Shown here: positions 14,201-27,200 of the stretch, one piece after another
Numbering within the stretch: position 1 is the stretch's first letter
How the letters are laid out: each line of letters opens with the position of its first letter
NCBI GenBank assembly: GCA_012934845.2
Contig: WNNJ02000100.1
Coordinates: 86,509-150,508 of the forward strand
Source: Pomphorhynchus laevis
Lineage: Eukaryota > Acanthocephala > Palaeacanthocephala > Echinorhynchida > Pomphorhynchidae
DNA: 64,000 nt
Direction of reading: 5' to 3'
Position numbers and translations under genes: made by a program
Notes under the pieces: model-generated
The model's input: the letters and a program-made list of their open reading frames with translations, nothing else
The model's database searches: none
Told to the model about the DNA's origin: nothing

Positions 14201-17200
14201 GCTATTAAAAGATGGTTAATAGAATAGAATAGAATTTATTTAGAGTGGCCTTTGTGGTAAATAGAACCATTTACAGGCCCACTATAAAAATTAAAAGACA
14301 AGTTTACGTCCGATGAATGTTTGAACTTGTATGTAGAGTTATTGAATTGATTGCGGCTGAAAGTGTTATTTTAGTTCGTTTGCAAGAAGTATGGCGATCA
14401 AGGAAGTTTTGAAGTGTTTAAGCGACGTCAATGATTTTGTGTCTCGAGGAAGTTTGTTCCAAAGGCGTGGTGCAGCGATGGTAAACGCACGACATCCGTA
14501 ATTACCGTTGTGACGGGGAACGAAAAGCGAGTAGGAGCGATGACTTCTTAGGGAGAGACCAGTCGTCATATAGGATGCGCTATCAGGAAGATATAGATAA
14601 GGAGGGTTGTGCCGGAATTTGATTTGCCATGCAAGTGTGAGAATTTGAGAGGTTATGCGGCTCGGAATGTCGAGCCAGTTAAGGATGCGGAGGGTGTTGG
14701 AGATGTGGTCGTACTTGCGAAGGCGGGAGATGACTCTAGCAGCCGTGTGCAGAATCCTTTGTAAATAGTGAAATTGATATGCTGGACAGTTTACGAGAAG
14801 ACCTAAGCAATATTCTAGACGAGGCATGAAAAGGCTGGAGATTAAAATAGCTGTCGATTTGACGTCGAGGTTTCTACGGACACTTCGGATGTCACGGAGG
14901 ATGAGGGAGCATGAACTGATCTTGCTACGAATAAAAGGCAGAAACGAGAGATTATTGTCAAAAGGGACACCGAGGATTGTCATGATAGTCACTTCTGGTA
15001 GACGGAAATTGTGTATGCATACTGGAAAATCGAGGGTGTAAGAGTGACGCGGTGTTATCCACATCATGTTAGATTTCTCGTTGTTTAAAAACATACGGAT
15101 TGAACAAAGATATGCGTGAATAGCAGAGAGGCAAGACGATGCATCGGAAGCGAGGTTGGATGCAGATGTGAGTGTGCATGATGCATAGATTACTATATCG
15201 CTAGCGTACTGAATAACTTCAAAGCCGAAAGGGACCACGATGGAAGATAAATCACCAAGAAGAAGGGTGAAAAGAAGCGGCCCTAGAACGGATCCTTGTG
15301 GTACACCGCAGCTGAGAGGAACCTGCGTAGAAGAGTTGGAGTTGAAGACTACGTGATAAGAGCGATTTGAGAGGTAGGATTTGAACCAAGAAATGACATG
15401 AGACGAGAAGCAGTAACGTTGTCTGAGACATGAGATAAGTATAGTGTGATCAACTACATCAAAGGCGGAGGATAAATCAAGTGAAATAACACCGTGAATA
15501 ACACTCAATCAAGTGAATAACACTGCTATCACCAGCATTTTTAATTCATTACATGATATAATTATCAAATTAATACTTTGATTAATAATTATCGGGAAAT
15601 ATTTTGGCGTTGTTATATTTTTAAGTATGTATTGAAGATTCTCAAGTTATATACAAACTTTATCAAATTACAATAGAAACTTAAAATCACAGCTGAAATA
15701 TTAATTTTGGTATATAATGTTGTAAGGATCATAGTTTTATCCAGGAAAATTATTATCAAGTCATATAAATTCCAAAAATGTGGATATCTTTAAATACTGG
15801 CATATAGTTTAATTTACTTCTTAATTTAAAGATAACGCTGTTCGGAAAGAAATAGTACAATATTATCGAGTTCTGAATGTATGATTTATGGTATAATTGT
15901 TATATACATATGGTCGGTACAAATATAGATATTTATAAACATGGCAACCGCTTGTCAGCATGCTAAGATGTGAATGTGGAACACTAATAAATTATACTCC
16001 ATATGTTTTACTACACGCAGTAATTATCTGTAGCTCACCCTTGTTTACCGTAAATTGAAAGCGATGTACGAGACCCTATGATGACTACTTAAATTTAGTT
16101 CTTTTGCGGTTTTTCGAGTCGGGCATGCCTAAACACATCATGATAAAGATTGCTCCAAAAATAATTCTACTACATTCCTTTATACTTCAACTTGATCCTT
16201 TTTAACATAAATGAGAAAAAACTGTACTTTGAGCTGCTCAAAAATAATCATATCCATATTTCGATCTCCTTTTAGTTCATACTATAACCAATGAGCATAA
16301 GCTTTAACCGCTAAGCACGTCTATTCTGCGGTAAAATTTAATGAATCAAATCAGCTAACTGTGTCTACGTATTTGATATTATTTATAAATTAAAAATAAT
16401 GCTAAGTAAAATTTAAATAATCAAATCATGCATAATAATTATAAATAAGGAATATCTGTTACACTATATTTACAAGTTGAAATTTAAAATAAAAGTTAAT
16501 TTTTATGAATTGACTAATAAATAACAGACGATGTATCATACTAAGGATTTGAAGTCTTTAGGAGGGTCATCTTATGAAAATTGATCATCTAGTATCTTAT
16601 TCTAATACAAAGTATATTATTTATTATCTATAAAAATTTTCCGCCTTTGAGTTTTTTAAATTTATGTTTAAAAATATTTTGTAAATATTATTAAGCATAA
16701 TATTATAATACATTTTAAATATTAAAAGATATTAAAAATATTATAATAAATTTATTTTTAATAGTATTTTTAAAACTAAAATATAAATAAATATTTTGTT
16801 AATATTTATTTTTTATAATATGTTGAAATCACTTGTTGCCCCCATAATTTTTCAATCATTATCGAGAGTTTATGATTACCTAAAATAATGGCAGTTAAGA
16901 ATATTGCTCGGTTGTGCATTACATATTTTGATTCTTCATGTTTATAATCATTTTCAAATTGATAAATAACTATTTAGGACACATGGGCATGTCTTAGAGA
17001 CTATATTAACAAATATGACGATATACCAGTATGGCTTAAAGAATGGATTGAAGTAGGATTTAAACTTTACGACACAGAAGGTATTGATTGCTGCTAGCGA
17101 TATAACAGTTAAAACTTTCTAAAAGTTGGGTATTTATGGAAATATTTATAAAAGAGAATAAAAATGCATCCATTAAACATGTATTCTAACATTTTGACTA

Positions 17201-18150
17201 GTCATACAATAGCATGATATTTCCAATGCCGTTTTGAATATAAGTATATTAGAAATAGTTTTATTTAATGCCTTTTTGATATTTTATAATTCAAGCTATT
17301 AAAATAGGAATATACAAGCTTATTTATCTAAGGAAGCTATATTGATGGTGAATATTTTTACGAAAAGACAAAATTAACATCCGAAAATTCATTATTATGT
17401 TTAAACCTATCGCCATCTGCAAATTAGTATATTAACTTGTAACAAAAAGAATAAAATCATGCTTTAAATTGCAGTTTATAAAAAGTAAACTCGATATCCG
17501 TAAGACCCGTAACTATACGTAATTTACTCTCAGCAATATGAATATGCAACTAGTATGAATTTGAAGTTGTAGCAATGTTCATACTAGGTTTAAAATGTTT
17601 AATGCCAAAATACTTTGACTAACAAACAGTATTTTGCTGTATGCTCGATTGTGCACTAATGGAATATTGTATTTGTCGCATGATAGCTTTCTGATTCTAT
17701 ATGTATACATGTATCTAAATAATAGCTTTCCAACCCTATACGTGTATCTAAATAATATTTTATACAATATCTAAGCATCACTTTTATTTTTGCTAACTAT
17801 TGATATCGATTTAAAATGTAGGTCAGTCGGTGGCTCTGGAATGAGATATATTGGATTTCTTATACTTATTCTATATTCTAAATTTACTATCAATGATGCT
17901 TATTGTCCCAAAAAATGAATGAAAAAACAGTTAGACTATACAAATTTTATTTTTGTCAAAATCAAAAAAAGGGATTTATTCAAATTTTCAAACACAACTG
18001 TGTTCATCATCAGGAATTGTATCAATAGCTATTAAACTTGGTTCATTTTTATACCATTTCAGGAAATAACAGACACATCGATTAGTTTAAGGAAGATAAA
18101 AAAAACAAAAAATACACTGAGCGGAAACGAGTATGCATTGCAATCAATCA

Positions 18151-18238
<88 letters not shown>

Positions 18239-21200
18239 CCACAAAACAAAATTAATTAGTAATTCAAAATAAATTCATTGCAATCAGAAGTAAAAATAAT
18301 ACAAATTAACCAATTAAACACAATACAATTGAAATTGCAGAGACAATAAAATCAACAATAAATTAATTAAAATGAGATCAAAATAAACCGAACATCATAA
18401 AAACCAAAATACAAAGAAGACAATTACTGCGAAACATATATCAATGTGAGCAAGGATCATAACATCAAGTGTTAATTTATAGGAACAAAGGAAAATCAAA
18501 GACCAATGGATTATTCAATGTTTCAAAAGCAATTGTCATCATCACGAAAAGAAAATTGTTACAACTTCGTACATTAAAATAATATAAACATGTATTTATA
18601 TGCCTTGCCTTGCTGTAAAATTGATGAAAATAATTTTATCAATTTTACTTTTAATAATTTTGTAGAGAGGCAATGCATATAAATACATGTTTATATTATT
18701 TTAATGTATGAAACTGTAACAAAGCTTTTCCTGATGATGATAGTTGCTTTTGAAACATTGAATAATCCGTTGGTCTTTAATTTTGCTTTGTTCCTATTAG
18801 ATAACATTTGTTAAATTCGAGGAAATTAATGACTTTTATATATTCAATAACCTCTAGTGTTATCCTCTAAACATTTATGCCCATTTAACTTAAAACAAAG
18901 GGACTCCGAGGCAAGCCTGGCGTTTAAATGAGGTTGAACCAACTTAATCTTTGTAGAGTAAATATTCAGGCAGTGGCCAATCTCTTTCCGCTCAGTGTAT
19001 TTTTTTTATTTTGTTCTTTGAACTAACAAATGTGTAGCTGTTATTTTCTAAAATGTTATAAAAATGCAGAAAGTTTAACAGCTACTGATACAATTCCTGA
19101 TGATGAACACAGTTGTGTTTAAAAATTTGAATAAACCCCTTTTTGATTTTGCTAAAATAAAATTTGGATTGTCCGACTGTTTTCATTCTAAATTTACTGT
19201 TAGCTAGATTATCTAGTAATCGATGTCAAAATTATGTTCGTACACAAGTGTAGATGATATACATAGCGACCGTAACAAACAAAATATCGGCTTCAATGTT
19301 GAAAAGTCAATTTGAACGTGTCATTATTTTAAGCTGTAAAATACATTTATTTTCATTGGATTTTGTGCTGTCTTTGTAGTATTGTAGTATTGCCTTCGAA
19401 AAATAAAATTCATCTTGAAAATTATCAAAGGTCTATTATAATTGTTATAATATTTAATCATGTCACGGGTAAAAATAATTTTCAAATACTTAACCAAACT
19501 CAATAACTTTAATAAAAAAATACTTGTTACATCTATCTTATTACTACTGAATTAAAATATCATGAAATTATATTAAATATATAATTTAATATATTATATT
19601 AAATTAATATAATATATAATTAATTTAATATATTATATTATATATTTATGTTTATCATAGGGGTAGTCATAAAAATCTAACATTTTATAAGACGCTGATG
19701 AAAAAGCTTTTTAATGATATATTTTATGATATTGTGAATAAGTCTGTATTATTTGATATTTGTAAACTGATTATATTTAAGAAAATGTAAGCTATTCATA
19801 TACTTAAACAATTTTTTCCTCCTCTGTCATGTATAATGTATTTCAAGTTTTTAAAAATATATTTTTAATTTCAACGCTTGTTTAATTTCCAGTGTTTAAA
19901 CAAAATTAAGACTCCCAGCTACTATGTACCTTCTATTTAGCACTTAAGATCGTATTTCAGCGAAGCTTATGATAATATTAGCCATTAAGATATTTTACTT
20001 TTAGGTAAATTGTTTTCACAAAAGCAATTATATTAATTATATATTCTGTAAAAAATAAAAGACTTTTTGATTTTATTATGAATCAATTGCTATGATAACG
20101 GATAACCAAGTATTTTTGCAATAACCTAAACATGATAACCAATACATGCATTATAACTGATACATGCATTGTATACATTTAAAATATACAGTTTCCTGCT
20201 TAAAACTGCAAGAACGACGACCAACCGCTGAATCATTAATAGTCTTCCACTCACATAAATACAATGTCACGATTTACAATTAGCGGTACTCTTAACATTT
20301 AAAGCTTAATAAGCATTTGTATTCATTACTTAGTAAGCGGTCTCTGATAAATAAAATAACCCTACTTATGCCCATAGTACACCAGCGGACCAGTAAACTA
20401 TTTATCTTAATGATATACGTTGGGCACATTTCAAAGACGTTATTGATCATCAGGATACGTTTTAGACCGTTAAAACCATATTTTAAAGTTTACTTAAACA
20501 GTGATTGCCGGTATTTTGCATAAATTTGTGATAGTAAGAATAACTGATTGGTCAAAATAAAATGATGTTCGTAGATTGTTTGTCTTCGATTTTTGTAATT
20601 TAGTATATCGAAATATGTAGCTTGGCAAATTATACTTTGTGCTATATTGTTTAATTTACAAAAGATTACTTTAAGGACGTTTCATATGTATAACACAGCT
20701 CGATGCACGAATTAATCTTAAATCTTAGATTTTCAAAACAATAATACGCATTCCATGCATTTCTAAGTTATTAACATTGAAAATTATAGAAATACAATAA
20801 ATTTAAATGTAGATGTGATTTAAAAAATTTAAATGTAAATATGATTCCAAATATTTTTTAATCTAAATGTGTTAACACGTAAATTATAAATTTACAATAA
20901 ATTAATTTTTTTTCAAACGAAGTTTGCCATTGAGACTATATTTTAATTTCAAATTCTTTATAATATGTAAAAATGATAATTTCTCAAATAAATAAAAAAA
21001 TTTAGAAACTAAATTTAGTATTATAAATGCATTCATATGACTGCTATAACAAACGATTGTTTTTATTAAGCATATAATATTATATAAAGTCAATATATCG
21101 TACAATATACACATAGCCATATATATGTAAGCAAGTATCTTCGATACTTGTTATGCCATTTCCAAATGTGTAGCTACAATGAGTATAATGCGGAATTATG

Positions 21201-24200
21201 CAACAAATTATTTGCAAGCATTAATACATAATTAAATCTATTAAAATTTGAATGTATTAAAATGAGTAAATCAAAATAATATTAAGAATATTAAAAGCTA
21301 TCTAACTGAAATACACCCTTTATAAATATTATGCAATTACATATTTTCTGAATTAACATCTTGTTAAAAAGATGTTTACATAATTATTATGAAATGAATA
21401 ACGATTAATTACGAGCATTTTTAATTTTGGCATACTTAATGTACTATAGGAATCAAATTTGTATAATGCAACCGTATCATATGTAAATTATATCTCTGTT
21501 GCAAGGTAATTAACATTATTTTGATGAAATAAGCTGTATTTTTTACTAATATTTGTTAATATTTTGATTGTAGATTCTTCATTTATTTAGAAATATTTTT
21601 TGAATCTATTAAAATAAGTAGATAAAAATTAAAATAATATTAAGAATATTAAAAGCTATCTAGAGGAAATACACCTTTTATAAATATTATGCAATTTTTA
21701 TTTTCAGAATTAGCATCTTGTTAAAAAATGTTTAGATACCGGATCACTAAAGCCATCAATTTTCTATGCCCTTTATAGTAAAATGGGTTTGAATCGTATC
21801 TACCCTGCTATTGCTTTTAGAGCACTCACAAAGGTTTGTTATTATAAATTATATTATTTATGAATATTGTTCTTGCATATATTGCATAGTGTTTGATTGC
21901 AAATATGATGTCCACAATGTTACAACGGGCTAAACATACATATTTTCTAAGAGGATAAATTATATTTGCTAATTATATTTTAGTATCAAGTTGATCATAT
22001 ATACACATTCTAAGTTTATACTAAAAGAAATTCGTACCGACATGATGTTAACAAAGCAAATACATACCGGAAATAAGTAAGCGCAAAAATATTCAATACT
22101 AAATTTTGATTAAGTCATCGAGGAAATTATATTTCTTAGTTTGAGTCGTTTATTGAATAACAAGCGCAAACCCAGAACTAAAAGCATGCATATTAAAATC
22201 GGCAATAAGCAAACGAGATCGGATAATAAAGAAACGAAAAATGTGAATTTAACCCTATACTGATTAAATCACATACAATTCGATGATAAAGTAATATGAT
22301 GTCCACAATGTTACAACGGGCTAAACATACATATTTTCTAAGAGGATAAATTATATTTGCTAATTATATTTTAGTATCAAGTTGATCATATATACACATT
22401 CTAAGTTTATACTAAAAGAAATTCGTACCGACATGATGTTAACAAAGCAAATACATACCGGAAATAAGTAAGCGCAAAAATATTCAATACTAAATTTTGA
22501 TTAAGTCATCGAGGAAATTATATTTCTTAGTTTGAGTCGTTTATTGAATAACAAGCGCAAACCCAGAACTAAAAGCATGCATATTAAAATCGGCAATAAG
22601 CAAACGAGATCGGATAATAAAGAAACGAAAAATGTGAATTTAACCCTATACTGATTAAATCACATACAATTCGATGATAAATAAATGCAAAATAGTAGCA
22701 AACAAAAGGCAAGCAATAAGCAAAATTAAAATTAGAATTAAACACTAACTAAAAATAAATATATTCTAAATGATAATATGCAAATCTAAGCAGAGATAGG
22801 CAAGTCTAAATAGAAGTATGCGAACACATAATACTTATTCAGAATAATAAACGAATCATAATGATCCCTATAAATTCTAACAATTTTAGTCAATTATATA
22901 AAAATTTAAGTCCTTAGTAGTCGAATTTTTCTTAAGAAAATGGTGAGATTTTGCATTAAAATTACAGCATTTGCTAATAAGGTAATTAAAATATAATAAT
23001 TTAATAGTAATATAATTAAAAAGTATTTTAACTAAATATTGTTTTACTAACATCTATAATGCTCAAATTATTAAATTTTTGTTGTTTCTGAATATATTCT
23101 TTAATAGGTGATAGCATTAACGGTAACTGAAATATTGAATTAATACTTTTGGTTTCTTCGCTTCAATTACTAATTAGACAAGCAATAATCAATCATAACC
23201 ACAATTTATTGTTGTTTACTATTTTTGTTTATTTATTTTGTTTTATTAATTTTTTGTATATTTTTAACGTATTTATTCGTCTTTGAAATAATCATTGATT
23301 TGTAAGTTTAGGCGAATATAGAATCGTTAAACTTAGAAAATGTCATAATGCTAACAAAGCGGCTTGTTGTATCTGATGATCAAGAAGACGAGAGCAGATT
23401 CCTTTTGCCTGGGTTTGAACCGAACGAGTGTAAGTTGTGATTCATGAATAAATTAACATAATCAAATTAAATTCGCAACATACTTTGTTGTGTTCACTTT
23501 ACTTAATTATGATCAGTGAAGGAAAACTGTGAATATTTCACACTTACATTTATTATTTATATAAAAATGAGAAATATAAACTAACGCACTAGCTTATATA
23601 CTCATTTGTGGGTGATGATTTATTCATGTTATTCCATGTATTCAGCAAAGCAGACAAGACGTAAAATATTTGTAATTTTCTAGAAAGCAATGATGCATTC
23701 TTTGTCAGATTAAAAAATGATCAACTTATTTTTATCTTCTTCAATCTTCTTTAATATAATCTTCTTCACAACACCCTGGCATATATAAACTTGGAGATAA
23801 AAATACAACTGGGAAAGTTTTGAAGCAAACTCAAAAAGTTAAAAAATTATTTTTGCTGCTTTGTACATAAAATGCAAGGCTAAAAATACTTATCAATTCT
23901 AACATTTTCTCAATTGATTACAATTCAAAAAATACAAAATGAGCACATCGATTAAAACCCAAAGTTAAATCCGATTACGACTTTGTTGAATGAAAATTAA
24001 AAGCCGAGCATATCAATTATGTTGTTAGTAAGACTCAATATTAAATCCAAGCTAGCGCTCATGGTATGTAAGTGACACTCGTGAAAATTATTGCACTGTG
24101 CTCGGTCATTAATTGAGCAATCCAATATTTCTTTATAATTTTTCATTTGGAGGTGTCTTCTATGTTGGCGTCTAATATGGTCTATATAAGATTATGGTCT

Positions 24201-27200
24201 GTATTATTCATTAAGGACTATTATCTGACTTTTATATCCTATCTTTAGTTGTTCATCTGAACGTTTAGTTGTAAACGAGTTACACCTCCTTATTGTGATG
24301 AGCACTGAGCGTATATGGCCAAAAATAGCTTGTATTACCGTCTGATGGGTAATTTGATGTGTGATCGAGGTGCTAAATTTTGAAACTTCTCGAATGTTTG
24401 CAAACAAAGACATGTTCGATTACCGCAAGCAAAGCTTAAACCCTTAATTGTGATGTATCTGTCTTGCCTATATCTTAGCAGCTTCTTCAATTACGTCAAT
24501 GTAGTTGTTTTCTAAACACTGATGTAAACTTTATTCAAGGATTGATTAATATTGTTGAAATAATATCAGGAGCGCTTGATGAAAATTGAACGTTAAGAGT
24601 TTCTTTTGAATGTTGTCATCGTCAACCTATCTCATTTAATTGCTATGTAACTGTAGTCGTTTCATTTACCGTATTTCGTTAAATTGTATGTCTATTCGTT
24701 TTCGAAAGTATCTGCATACTTTAAATTTTTCATTTAATAATGACAGTTGTTTCTTATCCTCATTCTATGCGGATCAAACTTCCCTTATCTTATTGCTTCA
24801 TTAAGTGTAAGTGATCGTTTTGCGGTTGAATAATTTACACTACTGTCACGTGTTATTTCGATCCACATATAGGCCAATATCTAAAAAACACGATTGTGTC
24901 ATTTATGGATTAAATCTTAACATAATTCAGAACAGAAAACTTGTTCAAATTAGTTAAGAACCTATCAAGTTCAACTTTACGGTGATCCAATATCAAAAAT
25001 ATGTTATCAGCATAGCTGATCCAAAGTAAATATTGCAATTGTTCCTCACAAAGTACCTCTCGACCGAGGATACAAATGGCCAGCAATACTGATATGGGTA
25101 GTCATGCCGCTCCGATATTTGTGACACAATCAGAGCGACATGACTGCCCATATCCATACTATAAAGGTGCTACTCAATGTAGAGTAGTACCTTCATTATA
25201 AGAGGACAGTAATCCTGTAAGAGGATTAATCATTTTATAAAGGTGATTAATCATTTTATAAAGAGGATTAATCATTTTATTAATAATTTTATGAAGTTAC
25301 TACTCATTGTAGAGTAGTACCTTCATTATAAGAGGACAGTAATCTTGTAAGAGGATTAATACAGGACAGTAATCCTGTATTATAAGAGGACAGTAATCCT
25401 ATCGCTTTTACATATGATGGCATGTTTGTGCACTATTCGAAGTAGCTCTGAATTTGTTAACATCCTATAAAACAATAAATAGTGACAGTCTAAAAGTAAT
25501 AATCTATAGTCTTCATACTCATGTATCAATACCGATTTTGTATAGTGTTGTGATATCTTTTATATCCATATAAAAGAATATAAGCAAATGTTATAAGTAA
25601 TAACTTCAGTTATAAGTAATAACTTAAGTTATTACTTTAATGCAATAAAATAAATGTGGCAGTACACCTTATATTGTTGACTTTCTATTTTTTAAATTGT
25701 TTAAAATATGAACGATTTAAAGTACAGTTTAATTCAAACGGCATTAAAATCATTTTTATCATTTAAAGCACAATAATGTAAATTTCGAATCTAATACTTC
25801 AAATGGCATTTCAAAAATCCGATATTAAAATACCCTGACCATTAAATATACAATCACAATCATCGTAATAATTTGAGAATGTGTAATTTGTGTTGTTATA
25901 AGCTGAAGATATATTTTATCTATTGAATAATTTATTTATACCTTGAATAATTTAGTTTTTAATTTTAATTTATTAAATTTTATTTATTTATTATTATAAA
26001 ATAGTACTAGACAGTGTATGTTATCTACAGAAAAATTATCTACAGATAATTTCTACAGAACATTATGGCTGTAAATTACTATACGGTTTAATAATTTTGA
26101 GCATTAAATTAATTAAATGTTCAATTGATTAAATAAATTGAATTAATTTTTAGCTGTTAATATAATTAAGATAAGTTAAATACTTATAATTAAACGCTTA
26201 TGCAGTCAATATACTTTTAATAATTTTCAAGAACAAAACTCTTAACAAATGGTTAGTGATATAAGCAATTATAAAAATTAAATATAAGATTTTGATTCTT
26301 CTTGTTCATGATCATTATATATGAAATTATGGTGCTGAATTATTCATAGTTTTAAATAAATTCAAAAAGCTGTTGTTTTTTTAAATAAATATGTTTAATG
26401 GTAGGCTATAGTTCATCTGTTTAATTTATGATTTCTGTAAAATATTGTTTTTGATCAACAAAGCAATCTTGTTCATTTGGTAGGTCATTGATAAATCCTT
26501 ATTTAATTATTATTATGACCTATTAATTTAACAGCATAGCCTTGTGAATGTTTCCTTCAAATCATATATTAATTCATATTATATTCGTATCAATATAAAT
26601 CAACATATTTTATCTATAAGCAAATCCATGCACTCTTTTCTCATGTCCTAATTGACAGCAATCTTATTCCACAATTTGGCCATTGAAAGTAAAACAGCTA
26701 ATGCGTAATGTATCAGATATTGTTAAATATAGAATATTGATTTTTATAACTAAGCCATTATTAAATTATCTAACATAAAAACGTATTGCATACTGAATCT
26801 TTCAGCTCCATGACATTAACTCTACGTCTAAAATTGTAACATAATAGGACTAAAATATAATTCAAGTAAATAAAAACAATAAAAATAAATTTTAAATATT
26901 AGAAAAATAATATTCATCATACATGCAGGTATATGCAAATTTATATTTTGTGAACGATAACGTTCCACAGTCATTTTTTCATGTATTTAAAATTTAAGGT
27001 ATGAGATCACGTCTATTAATAATACAACACCAAAGATATACATGTGTCACAATATACATTATTTAATAATATTTAAATTATTATATTACTTATATTAGTT
27101 TAATAAATATAACTAAAAGATTCGATTATTTGTAAAATAGCTGTGTAGCTACGCATAATAAAAATAATATTTTATTTCACAAAGCTAATATCTTGAAAAG

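Larger units (their letters stand above)
17889..19185. mobile_element. PLE-type element with long inverted ends and 13-bp target duplication
   Basis: The right end carries a 100-bp-scale inverted copy of the left end; both include CCTGATGATGAACACAGTTG on opposite strands. TTCTAAATTTACT flanks it at 17876-17888 and 19186-19198. Inside are an (AT)n tract and a second palindromic element. No coding sequence is left. Intron 4 of the EF-hand gene. Confidence 0.7.

Noticed and set aside
18059-18244. Small Ile-Tyr-rich proteins here and at 35380 and 53700
   Set aside because: They are translations of (AT)n microsatellites.
24204-24413. Independent small gene on the minus strand
   Set aside because: It lies inside the decayed Penelope-type element and has no other support.
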